Source: Erysipelothrix amsterdamensis | GTDB lineage: Bacteria > Bacillota_I > Bacilli_A > Erysipelotrichales > Erysipelotrichaceae | NCBI RefSeq assembly: GCF_940143175.1 | Contig: NZ_OW659496.1 | Coordinates: forward strand, 1,426,001-1,490,000 | Direction: 5' to 3' | DNA length: 64,000 nt | Shown here: one piece after another, positions 7,805-16,944 of the stretch | How positions within the stretch are numbered: the first letter of the stretch is position 1 | Layout of the letters: each line of letters opens with the position of its first letter | Notes under the pieces: model-generated | Databases searched by the model: none | What the model saw: the letters and a program-made list of their open reading frames with translations, nothing else | Told to the model about the DNA's origin: nothing | Translations under genes and position numbers: made by a program

Positions 7805-9395
7805 TTTCTCCTCCAATAATATTTAAAATTTGAATTGCGGTAATGCGTTTGGTGATAAATTGACTTAATAGGGCAACAAGTACGATTAAGATTGAAATAC
7901 CAATGCCAAGCACAGTCCACGTTAAGTCGAGGGTAATGTGCATCGTTGCAATTCCAATCAACGTCGATATCAAGATAAGCCAAAATATCGATTTTAGATA
8001 TGAACGGATAAGATATTGTTTCGAGTATCCCACAACTTGATATAAGGCAAAATCTAGAGAGCGGTAATGAATATCTACGAATACCGCGCAAATCAAGCCA
8101 AATAAGCTGAAAATCATATTAATCATTCCCACGCCGAAATAACTCGCCAACATTAACATTTTCTGATGATAGAATCCTTCTTGAATGCTTTTAATCGAGG
8201 ATACTTGGTACTTAAATGTCGGTTCATTTAAGTCATTCCTGATGTGTTCCACCTCATCTTCTAAAAGATTCATAAAAAAGAGTTCATCGATAAAATTACT
8301 GTTGGTTAATTGGAGATGTTGATTAATGTTTGAGATATCGAAATAAGCAATTAGGTAGTCCTTTGACGACAATTCTATATAGTCGCTGGGACCAAGGATT
8401 GTAAACGGCTTTTCAACTACTTCCGCGATGACATAGTTTAACCCTTCTGATTGAATTTGATCCCCCACAGTGTATCGGGAGTTACTTGTAATGATTGGAA
8501 TCGCATCAGTATTCTGATAGCGTTTCACGGACTTTGTATTCATGTTATTAAGTTTTAAAGCCGTTTCGTTTAGGAATACAAGATTTCCAAGTGTATTTGA
8601 TGAGTGGGAATCGAGATAGAATACAATCATATGATCGTGGTATTCTTCGTAGGTGGTAGCGATTTTATTGAGGATCTCACCACGATAGAGCTCAGGATTT
8701 TGTTCGATTTTCATGGTTTCTTGAAGCGATTCCGGATACTTAGCAGACACGGACCAGGCTGTATCTAATTGAGCATAGTTTTTATAAGGTGATACTTGCC
8801 GGTTTAAATCCTCAAAAAGAATGAGCGATACAAACAACAACATCAAAGAGGTCGAGAATTGAAATACTAAACCCACTTTCTTGGTGATATTAAGACCAAC
8901 ACTTTTATTTTTCCTATATGCCCTTAAACATCTCCAAAACAAAATATTGATGATCAATCCCATCACAAGAATCATGATTGTTCCCGCTATGATAATTGGC
9001 ACTCCAATCGGCAATTTAAAATAGTTCAAAAAAGGGACTGACAGAAGTGATGAGAAGAGAAACGTTGCGACGAGTTGCACCATATAATCTAAGGTGAAAG
9101 AGCGTAGTATTTCTGAATAAGTAAAACCTACAATACGCTTAATTTTAAGTATTTCTTTAGATACAAAAATCCAATATTCTGAAACATAAAAGAGGTTCAA
9201 AACAATTGAAATGAGTACAATCGAAAATAAAACCAATAAGAACAGATTATCTTTGATGAAATAAATGAAATTCGATAAATTGGAAACATTGTTTTTCGCT
9301 ATATCACAATATTGATTGAAAAAGAACGAAGTACATACAATCATATACAGTGATAAAAGCACATGATAAATTGTCAATAATTTTTTTTTATTCAT
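7797..9395 (-). CDS. Bacteriocin-associated integral membrane protein (FtsX-like)
   Basis: A 532-residue membrane protein with one N-terminal segment (about 7-30), three more around residues 55-75, 115-165 and 180-200, a large extracytoplasmic domain (about 205-410) and three or four C-terminal segments (about 415-525). That is the layout of the large membrane protein that accompanies lactococcin 972-type bacteriocins. With the next gene's ATPase it forms an FtsX/MacB-like ABC pump, thought to give immunity or export. ATG 9395 follows AAGGGGTG. It is 50-150 residues shorter than many relatives. Confidence 0.82.
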   Translation of the reverse strand: MNKKKLLTIYHVLLSLYMIVCTSFFFNQYCDIAKNNVSNLSNFIYFIKDNLFLLVLFSIVLISIVLNLFYVSEYWIFVSKEILKIKRIVGFTYSEILRSFTLDYMVQLVATFLFSSLLSVPFLNYFKLPIGVPIIIAGTIMILVMGLIINILFWRCLRAYRKNKSVGLNITKKVGLVFQFSTSLMLLFVSLILFEDLNRQVSPYKNYAQLDTAWSVSAKYPESLQETMKIEQNPELYRGEILNKIATTYEEYHDHMIVFYLDSHSSNTLGNLVFLNETALKLNNMNTKSVKRYQNTDAIPIITSNSRYTVGDQIQSEGLNYVIAEVVEKPFTILGPSDYIELSSKDYLIAYFDISNINQHLQLTNSNFIDELFFMNLLEDEVEHIRNDLNEPTFKYQVSSIKSIQEGFYHQKMLMLASYFGVGMINMIFSLFGLICAVFVDIHYRSLDFALYQVVGYSKQYLIRSYLKSIFWLILISTLIGIATMHITLDLTWTVLGIGISILIVLVALLSQFITKRITAIQILNIIGGENV

Positions 9396-9414
9396 ATTTA
9401 ACACCCCTTATAAT

Positions 9415-9438
9415 AACTCCCTAGTTTATTAGGGAGTT
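9415..9438 (-). promoter_or_regulatory. Intercistronic hairpin after the bacteriocin gene
   Basis: AACTCCCTA and TAGGGAGTT form a perfect 9-bp stem with a 6-base loop, directly after the bacteriocin stop and before the ribosome site of the membrane protein gene. There is no T tract, so it is more likely an attenuator or 3' stabiliser setting different expression levels than a full terminator. Confidence 0.65.
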
Positions 9439-9445
9439 CCATCGA

Positions 9446-9763
9446 TTAATATGCATTACCCCAGGTATAGCACGTTTCGTTGTATCCTGAAAAAGCAACT
9501 GCATGAACCGATGTATATGGACTTGGACTGTAAGCATGTTTTTTAGTTTGCTTTGATCCTATTTTTGCTGTCGCCGACATATATGAATATTTGGGTTCAT
9601 CAAAAACGGTAGTTTTTGAGTTACATGCCTTCGACAAAAAATTTGCGCCTGACCAACCGACATTTTCCCAACCTACTTTGGCGAGTGCGGTTGCCTGTGC
9701 GCCGAGAATCATCAGTCCAAATAACAGCATTGTCCATACTGTGTTCTTAACACTTCGTCGCAA
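9446..9763 (-). CDS. Lactococcin 972-type bacteriocin precursor
   Basis: A 105-residue exported peptide. Basic start MRRSVKN, a hydrophobic core (about 9-27) and an ALAK site predict Sec cleavage near residue 28, leaving about 77 residues. The mature part fits the lactococcin 972 family: tryptophan and glycine near the start (VGWENVGW), aromatic and His/Tyr-rich strands, and a C-terminal aromatic pattern (CYTWGNAY). Lactococcin 972 itself binds lipid II and blocks septation. Two or three cysteines in the mature part are unusual. The start is TTG, chosen because AAAGGGGGG lies 7 bases upstream. It heads an operon with the membrane protein and ATPase. Confidence 0.75.
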   Translation of the reverse strand: MRRSVKNTVWTMLLFGLMILGAQATALAKVGWENVGWSGANFLSKACNSKTTVFDEPKYSYMSATAKIGSKQTKKHAYSPSPYTSVHAVAFSGYNETCYTWGNAY

Positions 9764-9882
9764 AATATCCCCCCTTTCACTTTGATTTTATTCTTTGTTT
9801 AATAATTTTCAAGTCAATATGATTACATTGCAATCTTTCACGATTACTTTGTAAAGAGACCTGATAATTTAACAAATGGGGA

Positions 9883-9945
9883 TTGACAAAATTTGAAGTC
9901 AATCCTAGAATATAGGTGTTGGCACTCGTAGCAATAGAGTGCCAG
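9883..9945 (+). promoter_or_regulatory. groESL promoter with CIRCE operator
   Basis: TTGACA (9883-9888), 17-base spacer and TAGAAT (9906-9911) form a sigma-A promoter. TTGGCACTC (9919-9927), nine bases and GAGTGCCAG (9937-9945) match the CIRCE inverted repeat with one or two changes at the outer positions. HrcA should bind here and repress the operon except on heat stress. Confidence 0.93.
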
Positions 9946-9972
9946 AGGTCGAAATAAAGGAGGAAACGCATC

Positions 9973-10263
9973 ATGATTAAACCATTGTATGACCGCATTT
10001 TGTTAGAAGAGATTCTTGCAGAGTCCGCTACTGCAAGCGGAATCTTATTGCCGGAATCCAAAGAGAAGCCTTCTATGGCACGCGTTGTTGCTGTAGGAGA
10101 TGGAACGAAAGATAAAGAAGGTAATACACTTCCCATGGATGTAAAGGTTGGGGATTGTGTCATCTATAAAAAATATGCAACAACAGATGTAACTTATCAA
10201 AACAAAGATTATTTAATTATCGACATGAAAGATGTACTTGCAATTGTGGAGGATGATAAATAA
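9973..10263 (+). CDS. groES: Co-chaperonin GroES
   Basis: A 96-residue GroES. It forms the heptameric lid of the GroEL folding chamber in the cytoplasm. MIKPLYDRILLEE at the start, the mobile-loop segment ATASGILLPE (about 20-29) and the end YLIIDMKDVLAIVE are diagnostic, and the length is normal. AAAGGAGG precedes the ATG. The stop codon overlaps the groEL start by one base (TAATG), so the two are coupled. Expression should follow HrcA/CIRCE control. Confidence 0.98.
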   Translation: MIKPLYDRILLEEILAESATASGILLPESKEKPSMARVVAVGDGTKDKEGNTLPMDVKVGDCVIYKKYATTDVTYQNKDYLIIDMKDVLAIVEDDK

Positions 10264-11876
10264 TGGCTAAAGATGTACGTTATGGACAAAACTCAAGAGA
10301 TCTACTCTTAAAAGGAATGGACACACTTGCTAATGCGGTAAGTGTAACGCTCGGTCCTAAGGGACGTAATGTTGTTTTAGAGCGTAGTTTTGGTTCACCG
10401 CTCATCACTAATGACGGTGTTACCATCGCTAAAGAAATTGAACTTAAAAACCCATTTGAAAACATGGGGGCAAAGTTGCTTTATGAAGTGTCCAATAAGA
10501 CCAATGATGTGTCTGGAGATGGAACAACAACCGCTACATTACTTGCACAGGAAATGATTCATAAAGGATTAGTGCATGTTGATCGTGGCGCAAATCCCGT
10601 ATTAATGCGTCTTGGTATTGAAAAAGCATCGCGGGCAATTGCTGACTACCTGCTTGAAAACAGCAGTAAAATAGAGACAAGCAGCGATATCGCAAACGTT
10701 GCCTCAATTAGTGCTGGTAGCGAAGAAATCGGTACAATTATTGCGGAAGCAATGAAGAAAGTTGGAAATGATGGTGTCATTACAGTAGATGAATCCAATA
10801 CATTTGAGACTGAATTAGAAGTTGTGGAAGGACTTCAATATGACAAAGGTTATATTTCACCTTATATGGTTTCAGATCGTGAGACCATGGAAATTGAGAT
10901 GGAAAACCCTTATATCTTGGTTACAGATCATAAAATCTCAACAATCCAAGAAATCCTTCCCCTCTTAGAACAAATTGTTCAACAAAATAAACCATTCTTT
11001 ATTATTGCTGAGGATATTGACAATGATGTTGTCTCAACACTTGTAGTCAACAAACTCCGTGGAACCTTCAATGTAGCTGCAACAAAAGCACCAGGCTTTG
11101 GAGACAATCAAAAAATGATGCTAGAAGACATTGCGATTGCGACAGGCGCAACATTCATCAGTAAAGAACTTGGAATGAACATCAAAGAAACTGAAATCGA
11201 ACAACTTGGAACGGCTTCAAAAGTAGTCATCCGCAAGGACGAAACAACCTTAATTGGTGGAGCTGGAACCAAAGAGGCCATTGAAGAACGTGCAAGCGAA
11301 ATTCGTTCTCAAATAAACAATGTAAGCAGCGACTTTGATAAGAAAAAACTTGAGGAACGTCTTGCGAAACTTACAAATGGTGTTGCTGTCATAAAAGTTG
11401 GAGCAGCAACTGAATCCGAAATGAAAGAGAAAAAGCTACGCATTGAAGATGCACTCAACGCAACCAAAGCTGCGGTTGCTGAAGGTGTCGTGCTTGGTGG
11501 TGGATATGCCCTTGCTCGTGCCTACATGGATCTAAAAGATAACCTAAGTTCAGAAAATCAAGACGAAAATAGAGGTATTAAAACCGTCTTTGAATCAATC
11601 CTAAAACCATTATGGCAAATAGCTGAAAATGCCGGATTTGATGGAGACGAAATCGTTACAAAACAACTTGAATCAGAGTTGAATATTGGATTTAACGCAA
11701 AATCAGGACAATGGGAAAACCTACAAGAATCAGGAATCCTTGATCCTACACGCGTAACACGCAATGCACTGCTCAACGCTGCATCGATTGCATCCCTCTT
11801 CCTAACAACAGAAGCTGCAGTTGCATCGTCAGTTGAAGAGAAACAAATCACACCTGAAATGCCGCCAATGTATTAA
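10263..11876 (+). CDS. groEL: Chaperonin GroEL
   Basis: A 537-residue GroEL, the ATP-driven double-ring chaperonin. Visible motifs are the N-terminal [19 protein letters not shown], the ATP loop GDGTTTAT (about 86-93), the apical domain with APGFGDNQK, and the C-terminal ATP-domain segment [10 protein letters not shown] (about 408-417). The usual flexible Gly-Gly-Met tail is absent; the protein ends MPPMY after ITPE. That tail is dispensable in vitro in other species. Second gene of the CIRCE-controlled operon, followed by a strong terminator. Confidence 0.98.
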   Translation: MAKDVRYGQNSRDLLLKGMDTLANAVSVTLGPKGRNVVLERSFGSPLITNDGVTIAKEIELKNPFENMGAKLLYEVSNKTNDVSGDGTTTATLLAQEMIHKGLVHVDRGANPVLMRLGIEKASRAIADYLLENSSKIETSSDIANVASISAGSEEIGTIIAEAMKKVGNDGVITVDESNTFETELEVVEGLQYDKGYISPYMVSDRETMEIEMENPYILVTDHKISTIQEILPLLEQIVQQNKPFFIIAEDIDNDVVSTLVVNKLRGTFNVAATKAPGFGDNQKMMLEDIAIATGATFISKELGMNIKETEIEQLGTASKVVIRKDETTLIGGAGTKEAIEERASEIRSQINNVSSDFDKKKLEERLAKLTNGVAVIKVGAATESEMKEKKLRIEDALNATKAAVAEGVVLGGGYALARAYMDLKDNLSSENQDENRGIKTVFESILKPLWQIAENAGFDGDEIVTKQLESELNIGFNAKSGQWENLQESGILDPTRVTRNALLNAASIASLFLTTEAAVASSVEEKQITPEMPPMY

Positions 11877-11883
11877 CAAATCA

Positions 11884-11914
11884 AAAGGAAGCCCATAACA
11901 GGCTTCCTTTCTCT
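11884..11914 (+). terminator. groESL terminator
   Basis: AAAGGAAGCC and GGCTTCCTTT form a perfect 10-bp stem with a 7-base loop, followed by a short T-rich run. Confidence 0.9.
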
Positions 11915-11986
11915 ATTTTCAAATTTCAACAGCACCACTTTCTCAAGTTCGTACTATACATGTGTTAATCAAACTAACTTAGATTA

Positions 11987-12232
11987 TCATTTATTCTTGT
12001 TTAATTTTCTAAATAAAACAGCACCAATTCCAGAAATAAAGAAGCCAACCACTATCAAAGTGATTCGTACAACTAAATCCAATGTCCCCAAATTACTTTG
12101 TACATTTAACATTTTATGAATGATTATATCTGTAATTATAAAACTGCCTAAGGTACTGCCTCCAAAAATAACGATAGCTAAACCTAAAAAAATAAAAATA
12201 AATGAAAGTGTTTGCTTTGTACTTTTACTCAT
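11987..12232 (-). CDS. Small two-segment membrane protein
   Basis: An 81-residue protein with two hydrophobic segments (about 8-34 and 53-72) and a basic C-terminus RKLNKNK. No family recognised. The start at 12232 is set by AAGGAGG 7 bases upstream; the longer frame with eight more residues has no site. It sits between groEL and a decayed IS3 element, at the edge of the accessory island, so it may be accessory. Confidence 0.55.
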   Translation of the reverse strand: MSKSTKQTLSFIFIFLGLAIVIFGGSTLGSFIITDIIIHKMLNVQSNLGTLDLVVRITLIVVGFFISGIGAVLFRKLNKNK

Positions 12233-12326
12233 CAATATTCCTCCTTCAAAAAACACTTGAATATTAATATATTAACATTATTTAAGTAAACTAATAAATC
12301 CGAAACTACATTTTCTAATCCACTAC

Positions 12327-13426
12327 TGGTATGGCAACACTTTTTTAGACAAAATCACTAGTTGGTCTTTGTTGGTATTCGACTGGGCTCAAATAACCCA
12401 GAGTCGAGTGTATGCGTTTGTGATTGAACCAATAAATGTATGTTGATAATTCTTCCTTTAACTCATCGAGACTCTCAAATGATCGTCTCCTTACAAACTC
12501 GGTTTTAATAATCTTGAATGTGGCTTCCGCTACTGCATTGTCATAAAGTGTACCCTTCGCACTAAGTGATCGTGTAATCCCAAATGCTCCAAGCATTTCA
12601 TCAATGCTGTAATTCTTTAACTCTGAACCTCTATCGGTATGAAAATATTTTATATTAGATAGATTTCGTAAAGGCATCCAGGACAAGAGATGGCGTTTTC
12701 CTTTCACCACAACTTGATCCAATTATTTCTCGCGCATGAAGGTCTAAAAGTATGCAAATATAATTCCAGTTATTCCCAACTCTTACATAAGTCAAATCAT
12801 TGACAACAACCTGCAACTTACTTCTATCATTGAAATCTCGGTTTACTAAATTTTCAGTTTTTGATTCGTTGACATCAGATGAATGATTTTTATACTTCTT
12901 TTTAGTATAAACTGACACCAGTTCATGTTTTCTCATAATTCTTGATATCCTGCGTCGTGATGTATTGATTCCTTTTCTTCGAAGGTCAGCTCTAATTTTA
13001 CGACTGCCATATATCGAATGACTCTTATAAAATACATCAATAACTTCATCTTCAAATTGATCGATTTCTTTTGTCTTTGGCCTGTATGAATAGATCGCGC
13101 TGCTTGCTTTAAAATATCATTTTCCATTTTTAACTGTTGGTTTTCTTTTCGAAGCTTTATAAGTTCATTTTCTTCGTCAGTTATATTAACAGCAGCTTTG
13201 AAAGATCCTGATGTAGTCTGTTTTTACCCATCGGTACACCAGCTGTTCATTCAAATCGTAATCGCGAGCTAGGTCACCTGCAGATCTTTCTCCTTGATAC
13301 AATTTCACAATTTGTGTTTTAAACTCATCAGTAAATTTCCTACGTATTCTTTTTGTCATAATAACATCCTCTTTCTGTTATTCTATACTAACTAACAGAT
13401 TTGTCTATTACATTGTAGCCGCTCCA
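12327..13426 (-). mobile_element. Decayed IS3-family element
   Basis: About 1.1 kb bounded by matching imperfect inverted ends: TGG, then GGC, ACA and TAGACAAA at 12327-12353, and the inverse at 13400-13426. The transposase frames inside are broken by several frameshifts. No clear target duplication is seen; the flanking bases TAC and GTA are complementary rather than repeated. The right end abuts a surface-protein gene fragment, which suggests that a rearrangement has removed one flank. It is unrelated in its ends to the intact IS3 element at 2.7 kb. Confidence 0.8.
12345..13359 (-). pseudogene. IS3-family transposase OrfA/OrfB, frameshifted
   Basis: Read from 13359 downward. OrfA begins MTKRIRRKFTDEFKTQIVKLY with a helix-turn-helix, then loses frame near WVKTDYI at about 13215; the frame resumes as SFKAAVNITDEENELIKLRK. 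OrfB is split into at least three pieces in different frames: the HTH_21 part at 12933-13127, the first catalytic aspartate (NDLTYVRVG) at 12655-12936, and HTDRGSEL plus the glutamate block (DNAVAEATFKIIKTE) at 12345-12722. At least three frameshifts make it inactive. Confidence 0.88.
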
Positions 13427-13753
13427 GTATCCATCAATGGAAATCAAGTCTCCATACATGCAAATGCTAATTCACCTGAACAAGCTAAGATAACCTTCAA
13501 GAAGTATGGAAACATCACAAACAATTCTACTACCCCTATTCTATATACACATCCAAGCAAACAGGATATCATCAGTGGTGGTAATCCCGATCCTATTCCA
13601 TTTGTTATTAATTTTGAAGTTGAATATAAAGGAACACCGTTAATCGGAAAAGTCAATGAAGAAACGCAGGGAAAAATTCCGGATATCTTTAAACATAAAC
13701 AGTCGTACTCTACAATTACATGTAAAGAATTATTAAAATCATTTATCATCTAA
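13427..13753 (+). pseudogene. Fragment of a thioester-domain surface protein
   Basis: An open frame of about 108 codons with no start, beginning exactly at the IS boundary (VSINGNQVSIHANANS) and ending at TAA 13751. It resembles the segment that follows the thioester domain in Gram-positive adhesins (GNQVSIHANA, then KITFKK, DPIPFVINFEVEYKG and GKVNEETQGK as in a Cna_B-like start). The matching N-terminal part of such a protein, also broken, is at 25983-26583. The end overlaps abiEii on the other strand. A cell-wall anchor is not present. Confidence 0.6.
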
Positions 13754-14587
13754 GTTAAGTAATTCTAAGATATTACTAATAACTATAAGTATATTTTTAA
13801 GCTCTATTTCTCGTGCATATGCATTTTCACTCTGATATCTTTCCCATGATGTAATGATAGTTCTTGAAGTTGATATATCTTCCATTATTTCCGAATAAGC
13901 ATCAATCTCATCCAAGGAATCTCTATTTGTTCCAGTCGCAATCAACGCCTCTTTAAGATCACTAATATCTACCTTTTCCCATTGTGTATTATAAAGAAGA
14001 TAGATGTCATAAAAATCTCGTGCTCTGGTATTGGTAACGTTTCTACTCAAAATTGTTTCTAGTTTTTCTGCCAACACAGTTTCAATTGGATAGGAATATA
14101 TAGAAACTGTTCTTCCTTCAAATGAAAGATAATAATCATATGCTATTTCTCTTGGCGTAATTGCATCGCCTGTTGTAACATCAATTTTTAAAGGTACACG
14201 TATTTCTTGATATGTTGCTTCAAGTTTGATTGTATAGTTGCTGTAATCGTCATTCTTTCTTATTGGGTTCAAACCAAGAAATTCAAACTGAATTCCATCG
14301 TCTAGTTCGACTTTAATAATATCTTCAATCAATGTTTCCATTGACTCCTCAGTTACTGGATATCCAACAATTGTTGTATCCATATCCATAGTTGTTCGCT
14401 CATCAATACCAATCAGTGATGCAACGAGAAGTCCACCCTTTAGCACAATATGGTTACGATATTCAGACAATGATAATCGTTCAATTAGTCTTTCAAACAT
14501 GAATATCTGTAGTAATTCCTGAGCAGAGATATTCTTCTCCTTTGCTAAATTTCTTAAATAACCTTTTAGTTGTTCTGATGTTCTCAT
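13739..14587 (-). CDS. abiEii: AbiEii nucleotidyltransferase toxin
   Basis: A 282-residue member of the AbiEii/AbiGii family, the toxin of the AbiE type IV toxin-antitoxin and phage abortive-infection system. The nucleotidyltransferase core shows HIVLKGGLLVASL (about 45-57) followed by ERTTMDMDTTI (about 62-72) with the acidic pair. A later block AEKLETILSRNVTNTRARDFYDIYLL (about 175-200) carries the conserved RxxDFYD motif. Its ATG overlaps the antitoxin stop by 4 bases (ATGA). The toxin is usually neutralised indirectly by AbiEi control. Full length and apparently intact. Confidence 0.93.
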   Translation of the reverse strand: MRTSEQLKGYLRNLAKEKNISAQELLQIFMFERLIERLSLSEYRNHIVLKGGLLVASLIGIDERTTMDMDTTIVGYPVTEESMETLIEDIIKVELDDGIQFEFLGLNPIRKNDDYSNYTIKLEATYQEIRVPLKIDVTTGDAITPREIAYDYYLSFEGRTVSIYSYPIETVLAEKLETILSRNVTNTRARDFYDIYLLYNTQWEKVDISDLKEALIATGTNRDSLDEIDAYSEIMEDISTSRTIITSWERYQSENAYAREIELKNILIVISNILELLNLDDK

Positions 14588-15171
14588 CGTAATACCTCAA
14601 TGTATTTCATAATTTCATCCTCAATTTTCATAGCCTTTGCGTACTTCATCAATAGTCTAGAATTGATTTTTTTATTACTAAAATATTGGTTTATTGCATC
14701 TGAAAATATTTGCGGATCCATTTTATTACGTTCTTTGATAATATCACAAATTGTTCTTTCTAAATCATAACAGCGAACTTCCATGCCTTGAGGTGATTTA
14801 ATTGCGGTAAGGCCAAGTTCAAATAGTTCATCACTACTATATCTAACATTTATTTTTTTCGTGTCAATTCTATGCACATTGTAACCTTGCTTTACTGTAA
14901 TTGAGAGCACATTTGGAACTCGATTGGAATAACCGTGAAAAAACAAAGCTGTTCCTAATGAATAGATAAGTTGTGGTGCTTTTAATTGAAATAAATAATA
15001 TTCATCGATGATTTCATCTTTGAAACAATATACCCCTCTTTTTAATCTAACAAGATCCCCTGACTTTACAAGATCACTCAAAACTTCTTTTCTAATATTG
15101 TATTGAGTTACATCTTTAGTATAAATCAAACCATTATTATTTTTTGATATCCATTTAAGTTTATCTATCAT
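14584..15171 (-). CDS. abiEi: AbiEi antitoxin / transcriptional regulator
   Basis: A 195-residue AbiEi-type antitoxin. The N-terminal winged helix (about 1-55, with YTKDVTQYNIRKEVLSDLVK and LKRGVYCF) binds the operon promoter; the C-terminal domain (SLGTALFFHGYSNRVP, ITVKQGYNVHRID) is the antitoxin part. ATG 15171 follows GAGGG; the longer frame starts with GTG without a good site. It is first in a two-gene operon with abiEii and should repress its own promoter through the inverted repeat at 15186-15233. Confidence 0.93.
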   Translation of the reverse strand: MIDKLKWISKNNNGLIYTKDVTQYNIRKEVLSDLVKSGDLVRLKRGVYCFKDEIIDEYYLFQLKAPQLIYSLGTALFFHGYSNRVPNVLSITVKQGYNVHRIDTKKINVRYSSDELFELGLTAIKSPQGMEVRCYDLERTICDIIKERNKMDPQIFSDAINQYFSNKKINSRLLMKYAKAMKIEDEIMKYIEVLR

Positions 15172-15185
15172 TTTATCCCTCACTC

Positions 15186-15233
15186 CTGTACTAATGTGCT
15201 TTAATTATATACTTTTAACGCACGTTAGTACAG
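15186..15233 (-). promoter_or_regulatory. abiE promoter with inverted-repeat operator
   Basis: CTGTACTAATGTGC (15186-15199) and GCACGTTAGTACAG (15220-15233) are 14-bp arms with a single mismatch, separated by 20 bases. The spacer contains TATAAT on the minus strand, so bound AbiEi would cover the -10 region. AbiEi proteins are known to bind inverted repeats in their promoters. Confidence 0.8.
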
Positions 15234-15343
15234 ATAAAGATATTAATAATACTGAATATCTTATTTTAAAATGGAACCTCAGCTTTAAATAATTAATATA
15301 TACTTATAAAGTTGCTTTATTATCAACACGTAGAGAATTAATT

Positions 15344-16396
15344 ATGACAGTATATTTAAATGAAGTAAACCAAACATATTTCTGCAACTTTCGTTATAAA
15401 AACTATCTTTGTGAACGAAAAGGGAAAACAAAACGAGGTTTCAAAACTTATGATGAAGCACTGAGTTGGGAAATCTTTTTTATGAACGAGAATATGGGAT
15501 TTGGCGAATTAACATTCAAACGATTATCAAAGATATTTGTCAATGATTCAAAGAACCGTATCATGCAAAGTACCTATTCCAACAAATACAACTATATAAA
15601 TGCAAGACTATTACCTTTTTTCGGTTGTATGAAAATTGGAGAAATCAAGCCACTTCATGTAAGAGAATGGTAAAACGAAATACTGAAAGAAAAACTTAGT
15701 TTAACTTATGTGAAGAATTTAAATGGCACACTTAGTCAGATGATGAAACTTGCGCAACTAATGTTTGATTTACCCGTAAATCTTTGCGACATTGCAAAAC
15801 CGATTGGCAAGAATATCGTAAGAAGATATCCTATTATTTCTCCATCTGATTTTAAGATGTTACTAAATGCAACTCAAAACAAAGAGTTTAAGCTCATCTT
15901 TCAAACATTCTATCTAATTGGATTACGTCTTGGAGAACTACTAGCGCTGACACCACATGATATTAATTTTAAGAACTCAATAATTCATGTAACCAAATCT
16001 TTAACAAGGCTTCATGGCATTATAAGAGTATCTGAACCAAAATCAAAAAGTAGTGTTCGTACAGTCACAATTCCAAAATCATTGAACACCCTACTCGAAC
16101 AATTCGCGAAAGGAATTAATCAAAATGAATTTATATTCAAGATTAATAAAGATGCATTACATAAAGAATTACGTATTTGTTGTGAGAAGATCAACCATTC
16201 AAAAATGCGAATCCATGATTTTAGACATTCACATGCATCCTATTTGATTCAAACTTGCACGAATCTATTAGAAGTATCCCGTCGACTTGGTCACAAGAAT
16301 TTATACACAACACTTAAGACTTATGCACATTACATTCCTGAACTACATAACTCAATACCTAATCGTTTAGAAGAATTATGGAGTAGTTTACAATAG
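15344..16396 (+). pseudogene. Tyrosine recombinase (integrase) with one in-frame stop
   Basis: A continuous reading frame of 351 codons interrupted by a single TAA at 15671-15673, where glutamine is likely in the intact protein (HVREW then stop then NEILK). The N-terminal arm-binding domain (about 1-60), the core-binding domain (about 65-165) and the catalytic domain are all present. Catalytic residues are R in IGLRLGEL, K in EPKSKSSVR, HDFRHSH, H in RLGHKN, and tyrosine in LKTYAHY. It lies directly beside the att repeat at 16.5-16.7 kb and probably once integrated this island at guaA. Reads as a recent inactivation. Confidence 0.88.
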
Positions 16397-16484
16397 CGAG
16401 GGAATAGTAACAAAGTTTTAATACAAATATCAAAATGTCGTTTAAACAAAGGCTATATTGCATGTTAATCTTGGGAATGGTGAG

Positions 16485-16722
16485 AAAATAATCTCAGTGA
16501 TGTCATAGTGATGTCAAAAAAATGCATCAATTTGACATCAAAATATTAAAAAAGCCTTTGTTTAAAGGCTTTTTTAACACTGAAAATCATTCCCACTCAG
16601 CCACAAGATTTGTCTTTGCATTACCAGCAGTCCCAAACAGAAGGCATTTAGCCACTGTTTTTCCCACCATTCTCCCTATTCCCAAAGTTCCCAGACTTTT
16701 TGACATCACTTTGACATCATTA
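16485..16722. repeat. att junction A (guaA-end core with arm repeats)
   Basis: The core TCCCACTCA (16591-16599) equals the last coding bases of guaA seen at 28.7 kb. To its right is a flank shared with junctions B and C (containing CATTTAGCCACTG and ending in two TTTGACATCA-type repeats at 16701-16720). To its left are two inverted GTGATGTCA repeats (16497-16516), a TTTGACATCA at 16531-16540, and a terminator hairpin at 16549-16575. Confidence 0.8.
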
Positions 16723-16944
16723 AGTACTTAAATTGCCTATATTACTAAAGATTTATTATATTCACTAATTCACACTATGAAAAAATATTTTTTACCTAGT
16801 CTCTAAAGACACAGTTCAATATTGAATTTCAATGTAATCTGTATAAACAACATCAATATTGTATTGTAATTTTGTTGATGATGCATCTCAGAGTCGTTAT
16901 ATCTTACTGCCCCTTTAAGCGAATACCTATTTCTCATATCCAAA

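Noticed and set aside
9777-10163. 128-codon minus-strand frame over groES
   Set aside because: It lies opposite a strongly supported groES and its promoter; no start signal.
15710-16396. Treating the 228-codon frame as a complete short integrase
   Set aside because: It continues the frame of 15344-15673 across one stop and lacks the arm-binding domain on its own, so the two are one broken gene.
16522-16731. 69-codon plus-strand frame inside junction A
   Set aside because: It is made of the att repeat sequence, which recurs at other junctions in non-conserved frames.
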